DNA of 6,282 bases from Betaproteobacteria bacterium (GCA_947499755.1 CANMPU010000063.1:1-6282); one strand, 5' to 3'. Counted from the stretch's first letter, positions 1 through 6,282 are shown. The notes: generated from the sequence alone by a model not told the origin. Numbers and translations are program-made.

Positions 1-508
<508 letters not shown>

Positions 509-571
509 TCAACCAACATCACGGAGCAAAACGAGTGGGCGCTCAGCAGAAAGTTATTGCTGCTTTATACT

Positions 572-595
572 AACATTACGTCATTAACGAATGTT
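572..595. repeat. Imperfect inverted repeat upstream of dacC
   Basis: AACATT (572-577) pairs with AATGTT (590-595), and CGT (579-581) pairs with ACG (587-589), around the loop CATTA. A single A at 578 bulges out. This gives nine base pairs with a five-base loop. It could be a protein-binding dyad or a hairpin in the dacC leader if transcription starts upstream of it at the TATACT box. There is no T-run, so it is not a typical terminator. The left arm overlaps the sequence ACATTACG, which recurs at 607-614. Confidence 0.4.
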
Positions 596-629
596 GATCG
601 ATTCCCACATTACGCTTAGTTTTTATAGC

Positions 630-635
630 TATAAT
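630..635 (+). promoter_or_regulatory. Perfect -10 hexamer upstream of dacC
   Basis: TATAAT occurs 17 bp before the dacC ATG, so transcription starting about seven bases downstream would leave a leader of only about 10 nt. The bases where a -35 box should lie (about 606-613) do not resemble TTGACA and there is no extended -10 TG. An activator-dependent promoter is possible, or the real promoter may be the TATACT box at 566-571. Confidence 0.35.
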
Positions 636-652
636 AATTTCCTTTTTCGTCT

Positions 653-1777
653 ATGAAATTACTGCTACTAGTCATCCTATTATTGTTTGCAGGTAATGGT
701 TTTGCCGACCAATCACCGCCAGCGCTATCCTTAGCCGCCAATTCATACGTACTGTATGACTTTGCAAGCAACCAAGTTATTGTCAGCCGCAAATCCAGCG
801 AGCGCATTGAGCCTGCGTCGCTAACTAAGTTAATGACCGCCTATATCACCTTCGCCGCCGTCAAATCAAAGAAATTAGCTTTGGGGCAAACGCTACCAAT
901 ATCGGAGGCTGCGTGGCGCGCGGAAGGTTCACGTATGTTTCTCGATCCGAGGAAACGTGCCATCGTGGACGACTTGATTAAAGGCATGATCGTGCAGTCG
1001 GGCAATGATGCCAGCATCACCCTCGCGGAAGGCATTGCCGGAAGCGAATCCGCCTTTGCCGAACTTATGAATCTTGAAGCTGCACGCCTGGGGATGAAGA
1101 ATACGCATTTTGTAAACGCAACCGGGCTCCCGAATGCTAGCCATTACTCGACGGCGTATGATTTGAGTTTGATCGCGAGTGCCATCATTCGCGACTTCCC
1201 GGAAAATTATCCTTATTACTCTATTAAAGAGTTTAAATATAATAATATTACTCAACCCAACCGCAACCGCTTGTTGTGGACCGACCAATATGTAGATGGA
1301 ATGAAAACTGGGTTTACCGAAAACGCTGGTTACTGCTTAATCGCTTCGGCAAAGCGCGGGACGCGCAGATTGGTTTCAGTGGTGTTAGGCGCCTCATCGG
1401 ATTCAGGAAGAATAACAGAAAGCCAAAAACTGCTAAATTACGGCTTCCAGTTTTTTGATAGCATCCGCCTTTATGGAAAATCTGAATCTATTGCGAACTT
1501 GCCCGTATGGAAGGGCCACGTCGATACCGTTAGGGCAGGCTTCGCCCATGATTTTTATATCACTATTCCAAAAGGAATGGCTGCGGAGCTCAAAGCTAAC
1601 TTACAGAGCGATCAACCCCTACTCGCACCAATTAGCGAAGGCCAACAGATTGCCATCATGAAACTTAGCCTGGGTAAAAAAGCGCTAGGTGAGTATCCGG
1701 TGGTTGCGTTAGCGGCGGTTCCTATTGCAAATATTTTTGGACGTACATGGGATAGCATACGATTACTTTTCAAATGA
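653..1777 (+). CDS. dacC: D-alanyl-D-alanine carboxypeptidase, PBP5/6 family (peptidase S11)
   Basis: This periplasmic low-molecular-weight penicillin-binding protein removes the terminal D-Ala from peptidoglycan pentapeptides and so limits cross-linking. The 374-residue product begins with a hydrophobic signal peptide (residues 2-15) and a plausible cleavage site after GFA (16-18). All three active-site motifs of the family are present: S56-L-T-K59 with the acylated serine, S116-G-N118, and K218-T-G220 within DGMKTGFTENAGYC. The part after about residue 275 fits the all-beta PBP5 C-terminal domain. The last 20 or so residues (IANIFGRTWDSIRLLFK) look like the amphipathic helix that holds these enzymes on the outer face of the inner membrane. 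The length is normal (E. coli DacA is about 400). No clear Shine-Dalgarno precedes the ATG, but the signal peptide fixes the start. The stop overlaps the next start by ATGA. The family is certain; the choice of dacC over dacA as symbol is by convention. Confidence 0.95.
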   Translation: MKLLLLVILLLFAGNGFADQSPPALSLAANSYVLYDFASNQVIVSRKSSERIEPASLTKLMTAYITFAAVKSKKLALGQTLPISEAAWRAEGSRMFLDPRKRAIVDDLIKGMIVQSGNDASITLAEGIAGSESAFAELMNLEAARLGMKNTHFVNATGLPNASHYSTAYDLSLIASAIIRDFPENYPYYSIKEFKYNNITQPNRNRLLWTDQYVDGMKTGFTENAGYCLIASAKRGTRRLVSVVLGASSDSGRITESQKLLNYGFQFFDSIRLYGKSESIANLPVWKGHVDTVRAGFAHDFYITIPKGMAAELKANLQSDQPLLAPISEGQQIAIMKLSLGKKALGEYPVVALAAVPIANIFGRTWDSIRLLFK

Positions 1778-2634
1778 CCACTGTATACCTTAATGGGAAA
1801 TTTCTTCCGATAGAAAAAGCCTTTGTCCCAGTGTTGGATCGAGGTTTTATATTTGGCGATGGTGCGTACGAAGTGATACCAGTGTACTCGCGCCACCCAT
1901 TTCACTTACATGAACACCTGTTGCGCCTACAAAGAAGCTTGGATAGTATCCGTCTAAAAAATCCCCACACCGTTGCAGAATGGTCCCAACTGATTAAAGA
2001 ACTCCTGTCAAATTATCAAGAACAGGATTTATCCATCTATCTCCATATCACGCGCGGCGTCGCAAAACGCGACCACGCATTCCCCGAGAACGTTACGCCA
2101 ACCGTGTTCATGATGTCTAGTCCGTTGCTAACCCCGTCGCAGGAATTACGCGACAGAGGCGTATCGGTAATTACCGCGCAAGACAACAGATGGTTGCGTT
2201 GCGACATTAAATCTATTGCGCTTTTGCCGAATGTTTTATTGCGTCAACTTGCTGTCGATACCGGTGCTGTTGAAACAATTCTTTTACGTGATGGCTTTCT
2301 AACGGAAGGTTCGGCAAGTAACGTATTTGTGGTGCGCAATGGCACCGTGCTTGCACCACCAAAAAATGAATTGATTCTCCCCGGTGTCACCTACGATGTG
2401 GTTATCGAACTTGCAACATCATCTAGTATACCGCTGGAAATTCGCCCGATTTCTGAGGCAGAATTTAGGGCGGCGGATGAGCTGTGGTTGACGTCTTCGA
2501 CTAAGGAGGTACTCCCAATTACCCTTCTAGATAACGCCCCCGTGGGCGGTGGTCGCCCAGGAGCAATGTTCAAACGGATTTACCAGCTATACCAAGAGCA
2601 TAAGAACCAGGTTATGCGTTTGGGTAATTCTTGA
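1774..2634 (+). CDS. dat: D-amino-acid aminotransferase (PLP fold type IV)
   Basis: The likely reaction is reversible transamination between D-alanine and 2-oxoglutarate to give pyruvate and D-glutamate, using pyridoxal phosphate in the cytoplasm. The 286-residue length fits class IV aminotransferases. The catalytic lysine is K146 in CDIKSIALLPNVLLRQ, and the PLP-binding glutamate is E178 in GFLTEGSASNVF. The N-terminal GFIFGDGAYEVI (24-35) is the usual family motif. The substrate loop TRGVAKRDHAFP (93-104) has the R-x-H pair (R99, H101) known to bind the substrate carboxylate in Bacillus D-amino-acid aminotransferase. This favours Dat over branched-chain aminotransferase or aminodeoxychorismate lyase. 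The ATG overlaps the dacC stop (ATGA), implying translational coupling. Its position after a D,D-carboxypeptidase suggests a role in recycling or supplying D-amino acids for the cell wall; that role is inference. Confidence 0.88.
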   Translation: MTTVYLNGKFLPIEKAFVPVLDRGFIFGDGAYEVIPVYSRHPFHLHEHLLRLQRSLDSIRLKNPHTVAEWSQLIKELLSNYQEQDLSIYLHITRGVAKRDHAFPENVTPTVFMMSSPLLTPSQELRDRGVSVITAQDNRWLRCDIKSIALLPNVLLRQLAVDTGAVETILLRDGFLTEGSASNVFVVRNGTVLAPPKNELILPGVTYDVVIELATSSSIPLEIRPISEAEFRAADELWLTSSTKEVLPITLLDNAPVGGGRPGAMFKRIYQLYQEHKNQVMRLGNS

Positions 2635-2906
2635 TCGACGTCCCGTTGGAACAATCTTTAATTGAGTATCCCTGCGATTTTCCCATCAAGGTGATGGGCC
2701 TTGCCCAAGCGGGCTTCCGCAACGCCGTGATCGAAATCATTTTGCGCCACGATCGTCAATTCCAAGCCGCCTCAATAGCCGTAAAAACTAGCAAGCACGC
2801 AAAATACTTAAGTCTTACTTGCGTCGTCAAGGCATTATCTCGGGAGCAATTGGATAATATATACCAAGAATTATGCGATCATCCCCTGGTGGTGATGGTG
2901 TTATAA
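2631..2906 (+). CDS. ybeD: YbeD/DUF493 family protein
   Basis: This small cytoplasmic protein of the DUF493 family has an ACT-like alpha/beta fold in E. coli YbeD, and its function is not established. The family sits next to lipB in many proteobacteria, and a regulatory role in lipoate metabolism has been suggested. The visible match is EYPCDFPIKVMG (residues 12-23, E. coli EFPTPFTYKVMG), a central H40 in ILRHDRQF, and the C-terminal LCDHPLVVMVL, close to the E. coli end IVRMVL. The length is 91 residues against 87 in E. coli. The start is TTG at 2631, overlapping the dat stop as TTGA. A second in-frame TTG at 2646 would give 86 residues. The first ATG (2694) would lose the conserved KVMG strand. 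No strong Shine-Dalgarno is seen, so coupling to dat translation is likely. Confidence 0.88.
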   Translation: MIDVPLEQSLIEYPCDFPIKVMGLAQAGFRNAVIEIILRHDRQFQAASIAVKTSKHAKYLSLTCVVKALSREQLDNIYQELCDHPLVVMVL

Positions 2907-2929
2907 ACTTTGGGACGTCATCCCGACCT

Positions 2930-3586
2930 ATGGCTAAGTTAGCTTCCAATACGCCTTCCTTTATTATTCGCCATCTCGGCTTGGTCGATTACGCGACGAG
3001 TTATCAAGCGATGCAAACATTTACCAGCGCACGCCAGCCCCAGACTCCGGATGAAATATGGTTATTGCAGCATCCGCCGGTATATACCTTGGGTTTAAGT
3101 ACAAAACCTGATCATCTTCCAAAGCAAGATAATGGCATTCCAGTTTTCAAGACCGATAGAGGTGGGCAAATCACCTATCATGCTCCGGGGCAGCTTACTG
3201 TTTATACCCTTCTAAACCTTGACAGATTAGGGCTCACGGTACGTGCCTTGGTTAGATGTCTGGAAGCCTCCGTGGTAGACTTACTCGGCGCATTCGATAT
3301 CGTTGCGAGAGGCGACCCTAAGGCACCTGGCGTCTATGTGGGTGGCGCAAAAATCGCAGCAATTGGCTTAAGAGTTAGGCGTGGCTGCTGTTACCACGGT
3401 CTCGCGCTAAACGTCGATATGGATTTAAAGCCTTATAGCGCGATTAATCCTTGCGGTTACACTGGACTAACTATTTTACAAATGAAAGATCTTGGAATTT
3501 GCCCACCCATAGATTTCTTGGGTCAGAAGCTCGCCGAAATTTTGTCGGCCCACTTAATCGATAAAGCTAAAATCCATAGTGCCTAA
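2930..3586 (+). CDS. lipB: Octanoyl-[acyl-carrier-protein]:protein octanoyltransferase LipB
   Basis: LipB transfers octanoyl from acyl-ACP to the lipoyl domains of the 2-oxoacid dehydrogenases and to GcvH, the first step of endogenous lipoate synthesis. From the ATG at 2930 the protein has 218 residues (E. coli 213). Visible motifs are [11 protein letters not shown] (47-57), [13 protein letters not shown] (76-88), [18 protein letters not shown] (135-152) with catalytic K141, [12 protein letters not shown] (155-166) and INPCGYTGL (172-180) with catalytic C175. The usual motif is TYHGPGQ; here the first glycine is alanine. An upstream in-frame ATG at 2873 would add 19 unconserved residues and overlap ybeD by 34 bp, so I prefer 2930, although only GGGA at 2912-2915 resembles a ribosome site and it is far away. 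The gap from ybeD is 23 bp. The stop overlaps the lipA start. Confidence 0.95.
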   Translation: MAKLASNTPSFIIRHLGLVDYATSYQAMQTFTSARQPQTPDEIWLLQHPPVYTLGLSTKPDHLPKQDNGIPVFKTDRGGQITYHAPGQLTVYTLLNLDRLGLTVRALVRCLEASVVDLLGAFDIVARGDPKAPGVYVGGAKIAAIGLRVRRGCCYHGLALNVDMDLKPYSAINPCGYTGLTILQMKDLGICPPIDFLGQKLAEILSAHLIDKAKIHSA

Positions 3587-4517
3587 TCACTCAAAGCAGC
3601 AAACCGGAAAGTCTAAATTTCTGCCTACGGCGGCGATTTCTTCTGGACAGCTATTGTTGCGTAAACCGGATTGGATACGTGTAAAACTTTCGCACGGTGA
3701 GAATTTTTTCAAGATCAAAGAATCGCTGCGAGCACATAATTTGCATACGGTGTGTGAAGAAGCGTCTTGCCCGAACATCGGCGAATGTTTTAGCAAGGGC
3801 ACGGCAACCTTCATGATATTGGGTGATTTGTGTACGCGGCGCTGCCCATTCTGTGATGTCGCGCATGGCAGACCATCGGCTCCCGATGTCGAGGAACCAC
3901 AAAACTTAGCCGTCACCATCGCAGAGATGCGTCTTAAATACGTCGTGATCACAAGCGTGGATAGAGATGATTTACTTGACGGCGGCGCGGCGCATTTTGT
4001 GGCGTGCATCCAGGCCGTAAGAAACGCGTCTCCCCAGACAAAAATTGAAGTACTGGTCCCGGATTTCCGCGGACGACTCCAGCTTGCGCTCGACACATTA
4101 GCGATGCGACCCCCCGATGTAATGAATCACAACTTGGAGACGGTTCCACGCCTCTACCGTCAAGTACGCCCAGGCGCGGACTACCAAAATTCGCTTACCC
4201 TGCTGCAGGCTTTTGGTCAGCACTTTCCGGATATCCCGACAAAGTCTGGGCTGATGGTGGGATTGGGAGAAACCGATGCAGAAATTCTCAGAGTGATGCG
4301 CGATCTACGTCAGCACGGCGTAACCATGCTGACTCTAGGTCAATATTTACAACCCAGTAAAGACCATCTTCAGGTACAGCGCTACGTCCATCCAGCCATG
4401 TTCAGCTATTTCGAAGCCGAAGCGAAAAAAATGGGATTTGTGAACGCCGCTTGCGGGCCACTAGTACGCTCCAGTTACCACGCCGATCAACAAGCGCATG
4501 ACGCTGGCGTTAGCTAG
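3579..4517 (+). CDS. lipA: Lipoyl synthase LipA (radical SAM)
   Basis: LipA inserts two sulfur atoms at C6 and C8 of the protein-bound octanoyl chain made by LipB. It uses S-adenosylmethionine and sacrifices its auxiliary iron-sulfur cluster as the sulfur source. All ligands are visible in the 312-residue product. C59, C64 and C70 ([12 protein letters not shown]) form the auxiliary cluster. C85, C89 and C92 (CTRRCPFC) form the CX3CX2C radical SAM cluster. The C-terminal RSSYHAD (297-303) carries the serine that ligates the auxiliary cluster. Other family blocks are [20 protein letters not shown] (121-140), [10 protein letters not shown] (184-193) and GLMVGLGET (224-232). The start is GTG at 3579, overlapping the lipB stop by 8 bp. 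The conserved [10 protein letters not shown] (28-37) lies downstream, so the true start cannot be much later; the TTG codons at 3654 and 3657 are the last alternatives. No strong Shine-Dalgarno is seen. Confidence 0.97.
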   Translation: MPNHSKQQTGKSKFLPTAAISSGQLLLRKPDWIRVKLSHGENFFKIKESLRAHNLHTVCEEASCPNIGECFSKGTATFMILGDLCTRRCPFCDVAHGRPSAPDVEEPQNLAVTIAEMRLKYVVITSVDRDDLLDGGAAHFVACIQAVRNASPQTKIEVLVPDFRGRLQLALDTLAMRPPDVMNHNLETVPRLYRQVRPGADYQNSLTLLQAFGQHFPDIPTKSGLMVGLGETDAEILRVMRDLRQHGVTMLTLGQYLQPSKDHLQVQRYVHPAMFSYFEAEAKKMGFVNAACGPLVRSSYHADQQAHDAGVS

Positions 4518-4546
4518 TCGGCCAAAATACCCTCTCTTACAAAAAT

Positions 4547-5026
4547 TTACTTGGGAGCTAGCGGGTAAAACTTCCCGGCCATATACGCGAGCGCTGGCCC
4601 ATCCTGAACCGCAGCATGCTCGATAAGTCCAGTCAAAATAACGTGGTCGCCGGTGTTATACATTGATCCCATCTTACATTCTAGGGCAACCAATGCATCC
4701 GGGAGTATGGGAAGACCGAGTTGTCCGGCCGTGAATTCGCCACCGGAAAATTTGTCCCCGCCTTTGGATGCGAACTTCATCGCAAGCTTCTCATGTTCCG
4801 GCCTAAGTATATTCACAGCAAACTGATCCGCGCTTGAGAACACTGCATGCGAGTCTGCTTTAAGATCCAAACACACGAGTATCATCGGGGGGCTGAGCGA
4901 CAATGAGCTGAATGCACTTGCGGTAAAACCCCAACGCTTTCCGCCCTTATCGAGCGTCGTTGCAATGACGACCCCGCTAGGAAAGCGCCCCATCGACTCG
5001 CGAAAAATCTTACCGTCTATTGCCAT
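4547..5026 (-). CDS. Flavin reductase-like, FMN-binding domain protein
   Basis: This 159-residue single-domain protein belongs to the flavin reductase-like split-barrel family (FMN-binding, DIM6/NTAB group). Members reduce free FMN or FAD with NAD(P)H, often to feed a partner monooxygenase or another flavin user. The visible family blocks are the N-terminal FRESMGRFPSGVVIATT (8-24), GFTASAFSSLSLSPPMILV (33-51, the FMN-binding region), FAVNIL (69-74), GDHVILTGLIEHA (126-138) and PALAYMAGKFYPL (144-156). The ATG at 5026 is supported by a GGGGG run (5035-5031) four bases upstream. Two ATGs just before it are out of frame. No partner oxygenase is in the window. The gene follows PCD on the same strand after 106 bp and converges on lipA with only 29 bp between stops. 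The family is clear, but the substrate and partner are unknown. Confidence 0.85.
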   Translation of the reverse strand: MAIDGKIFRESMGRFPSGVVIATTLDKGGKRWGFTASAFSSLSLSPPMILVCLDLKADSHAVFSSADQFAVNILRPEHEKLAMKFASKGGDKFSGGEFTAGQLGLPILPDALVALECKMGSMYNTGDHVILTGLIEHAAVQDGPALAYMAGKFYPLAPK

Positions 5027-5046
5027 ACGACCCCCATCATTTTAAT

Positions 5047-5076
5047 TTTATACAAAAAGGTAGCGTAGATTGTAGC
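5047..5076 (-). promoter_or_regulatory. Candidate promoter for the flavin reductase gene
   Basis: On the minus strand, GCTACA (5076-5071) lies 18 bp before TATAAA (5052-5047), about 20 bp upstream of the gene's ATG. The -10 box is good and the -35 box matches three of six bases. If real, the gene is not wholly dependent on read-through from PCD. I see no hairpin plus T-run terminator in the rest of the 106-bp gap, so co-transcription with PCD remains possible. Confidence 0.3.
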
Positions 5077-5132
5077 AGTAGCGCGCGCACGATGCCAGCG
5101 ACGTCACTCGACCACACGGCCATACATTCAAC

Positions 5133-5516
5133 TTAACTATCGTAACGAATATATTTGAATCGAGGGTCGTCAACAGGCGTCCCTTCGAGCGCACTTCCCT
5201 CTTTGCCGGGCTGCCACTGGACCACGTCTTCAATCTTTTTCGCCAATTCAAAATCGCGATCGGAAATCCCATTCTTCGAATGGGTCATCAGCTTCACAAT
5301 GACGAATCCATAGGAAACGGTGAGGTCAGGGTGATGCCAGGCAGCTTCGGCCAAATGCCCAATGGTTGCCACGACCATGAGCGTCCCTTTCCAACTTTCA
5401 GTTCTATATTTCCGCCGTATCCAGCCATTTTCAAGGTGCCAATGCGGGAGCTCCTTGGTCAACCGGGTGGTTACCTCTTCTTCCGTGTACACCTTTAGGT
5501 CTTTATCTATTGTCAT
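5133..5516 (-). CDS. Pterin-4a-carbinolamine dehydratase (PCD/DCoH family)
   Basis: PCD dehydrates 4a-hydroxytetrahydropterins to quinonoid dihydropterin, supporting pterin recycling. In bacteria without phenylalanine hydroxylase, family members have been linked to other pterin uses such as molybdenum cofactor metabolism. The 127-residue product has the full active-site signature: E57-x3-H61-H62-P63-x5-Y69-x9-H79-x8-D88, within EAAWHHPDLTVSYG and THSKNGISDRD. The C-terminal tail after residue 100 (WQPGKEGSALEG onwards) is an extension over the minimal domain of about 100 residues. I chose the ATG at 5516 because GAGG (5526-5523) sits six bases upstream and typical family N-termini begin close to this point. 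An in-frame ATG at 5588 would add 24 hydrophobic residues but has no ribosome site. No phenylalanine hydroxylase gene is next to it; the divergent neighbour is a pterin-binding family protein. Such genes are called phhB when paired with phhA, which is not seen here. Confidence 0.92.
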   Translation of the reverse strand: MTIDKDLKVYTEEEVTTRLTKELPHWHLENGWIRRKYRTESWKGTLMVVATIGHLAEAAWHHPDLTVSYGFVIVKLMTHSKNGISDRDFELAKKIEDVVQWQPGKEGSALEGTPVDDPRFKYIRYDS

Positions 5517-5626
5517 GGTCTGCCTCGCGTAGTGTGGGGAAATTAAAAATATCATATAGCAAAGTGCGAAAAACCTACTCCATAACACGATGATAATCGT
5601 CTGCTAAAGCAAGTTACAATAGAAAT
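5517..5626. promoter_or_regulatory. Divergent control region between PCD and the DUF6513/DHPS-like gene
   Basis: These 110 bp must hold the start signals for both divergent genes. A perfect inverted repeat ACGAT-GATA-ATCGT spans 5587-5600. On the plus strand TACAAT (5615-5620) ends six bases before the ATG at 5627, which would make the transcript leaderless or nearly so. On the minus strand a TATGAT box lies about 5549-5544, without a clear -35. The individual boxes are tentative; that the region contains promoters for both genes is likely from the layout. Confidence 0.45.
5523..5526 (-). promoter_or_regulatory. Shine-Dalgarno site that sets the PCD start
   Basis: The minus strand reads GAGG followed by six bases and then the ATG at 5516. 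It is one of the few good ribosome sites in the window and argues for the shorter cytoplasmic PCD over the frame that begins at 5588. Confidence 0.6.
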
Positions 5627-6282
5627 ATGGGCAAACATATTCTATTTCTCACCGGCAAACTTGCTGAAAAAAGTCTCAATAAGGTATTGGCCGGTATGCA
5701 AGCGACCGATTTTACCTATGACGTAATGCAAATCGGTATCAGCGTCGCTGGCCTCATGACATCGGACATGATTCGAAAACGCGTGACGTCCATTAGCAAT
5801 GCCAATCGCATCATGGTACCCGGCCGTTGCCGTGGCGATTTGGAACCATTATCAGCGCATTATGGCGTGCCCGTTGTTAGGGGTCCAGAGGAGCTAAAAG
5901 ACATTCCCCAGTTTTTTGGAAGAAATTGCGAAGCTGCTGACCTGTCGCACTACGATGTCAAAATTTTTGCGGAAATCGTCGACGCCCCCAACATGGACGC
6001 GCTTGCAATCCTTAATCAAGCAAAAGAATACCGCTTGGACGGCGCCGATGTCATCGATATTGGTTGTTTACCGAATACGCCGTTTCCACATCTGGAAGAG
6101 GTCGTCGTAGCGCTTAAAAACGAAGGCTACGTGGTAAGCGTGGACTCGGTCGATCCTGACGATCTCGTAAAGGGCGGGCGCGCAGGTGCAGATTATCTTC
6201 TCAGTCTAAAGGAAGATACTTTATGGGTAGCCGACGAAGTGCCGTCGACTCCGATACTGATACCCACACAAACTGAAGATTT
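5627..6282 (+). CDS. DUF6513-type / dihydropteroate synthase-like protein, N-terminal 218 codons, truncated by window edge
   Basis: The open frame begins at ATG 5627 and runs off the window. Residues 1 to about 100 look like the DUF6513 domain that precedes a pterin-binding (DHPS-like) barrel in proteins of methylotrophs. The strongest block is VPGRCRGDLEPLSAHYGVPV (64-83), followed by RGPEELKDIPQFFG (85-98). From about residue 111 a barrel-like domain begins. AEIVDA (115-120), GADVIDIGCLP (139-149), VVSVDS (169-174) and GADYLL (187-192) resemble the DHPS strand series, but the STRPG-type loop of true DHPS is replaced by CLPNTPFP. Family members are associated with the H4MPT-linked formaldehyde oxidation gene set, so a role in methanopterin synthesis or use is inferred. 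No Shine-Dalgarno precedes the ATG. The gene is divergent from PCD. I am confident of the family from recall of its motifs but not of the reaction. Confidence 0.8.
   Translation, partial: MGKHILFLTGKLAEKSLNKVLAGMQATDFTYDVMQIGISVAGLMTSDMIRKRVTSISNANRIMVPGRCRGDLEPLSAHYGVPVVRGPEELKDIPQFFGRNCEAADLSHYDVKIFAEIVDAPNMDALAILNQAKEYRLDGADVIDIGCLPNTPFPHLEEVVVALKNEGYVVSVDSVDPDDLVKGGRAGADYLLSLKEDTLWVADEVPSTPILIPTQTED

Noticed and set aside
929..1288. 119-codon open frame on the minus strand opposite dacC
   Set aside because: It is fully contained in dacC across its active-site motifs and has no family features or ribosome site of its own.
2912..2924. GGGA-CGTCA-TCCC hairpin in the ybeD-lipB gap as a terminator or attenuator
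   Set aside because: The 4-bp stem has no T-run and sits inside a tight operon, so it is too weak to call.
2873..2929. Longer lipB frame starting at ATG 2873
   Set aside because: The extra 19 residues (MRSSPGGDGVINFG and on) overlap the conserved end of ybeD in another frame and do not resemble LipB N-termini; ATG 2930 gives a normal length.
3587..4096. 169-codon open frame on the minus strand opposite lipA
   Set aside because: It lies wholly inside lipA, whose cluster cysteines and motifs are intact. The antisense product is rich in Ser and Cys with no recognisable motif, as expected of a shadow frame.
4512..4562. GCTAG/CTAGC repeat between the convergent lipA and flavin reductase ends as a terminator
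   Set aside because: The arms are only 5 bp and about 40 bp apart, each is part of a self-complementary 6-mer, and no G+C-rich stem with a T-run exists. Termination may be Rho-dependent.
5094..5110. GACGTC-centred near-palindrome (AGCGACGTCACT) between PCD and the flavin reductase as an operator
   Set aside because: It has one mismatched pair, is short, and lies far upstream of the candidate promoter boxes; it is not distinguishable from chance.

Overview
The window looks like ordinary chromosome from a proteobacterium, most likely a betaproteobacterium with methylotrophic ancestry (for example Methylophilales). Two things point there. The partial ArgB at the left edge has the betaproteobacterial look. 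The right-edge gene is a dihydropteroate-synthase-like protein with an N-terminal DUF6513-type domain, a family I associate with tetrahydromethanopterin (H4MPT)-linked C1 metabolism. The gene order dacC-dat-ybeD-lipB-lipA is also familiar from beta- and gammaproteobacteria. The taxonomic placement is inference; no rRNA or other decisive marker is present. Base composition is moderate and looks even by eye, with no visible mobile element, CRISPR array, tRNA or rRNA.

Left block (1-652): the first 137 codons of argB run leftward off the window. A 240-bp divergent intergenic region separates it from dacC and holds weak promoter-like boxes, a bulged hairpin and an 8-bp direct repeat.

Middle block (653-4517): five rightward genes are packed as one probable operon. 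They are a D,D-carboxypeptidase (PBP5/6 type), a D-amino-acid aminotransferase, a YbeD/DUF493 protein, lipoyl(octanoyl) transferase LipB and lipoyl synthase LipA. Three junctions overlap by 4, 4 and 8 bp and the fourth gap is 23 bp. The operon joins D-amino-acid and peptidoglycan enzymes to the two-step lipoate assembly pathway: LipB moves octanoyl from acyl-ACP to the target protein, and LipA inserts the two sulfurs. Two of the starts are TTG and GTG, and Shine-Dalgarno sites are mostly weak.

Right block (4547-6282): converging on lipA are two leftward genes, a small FMN-type flavin reductase domain protein and a pterin-4a-carbinolamine dehydratase (PCD) with all its signature residues. Divergent from PCD, across 110 bp, is the start of the DUF6513/DHPS-like gene, truncated by the window end. 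Two pterin-related proteins facing each other, with a flavin reductase beside them, is the most interesting context here. It suggests a small pterin-metabolism locus, but that functional link is inference. I found no clearly new system.
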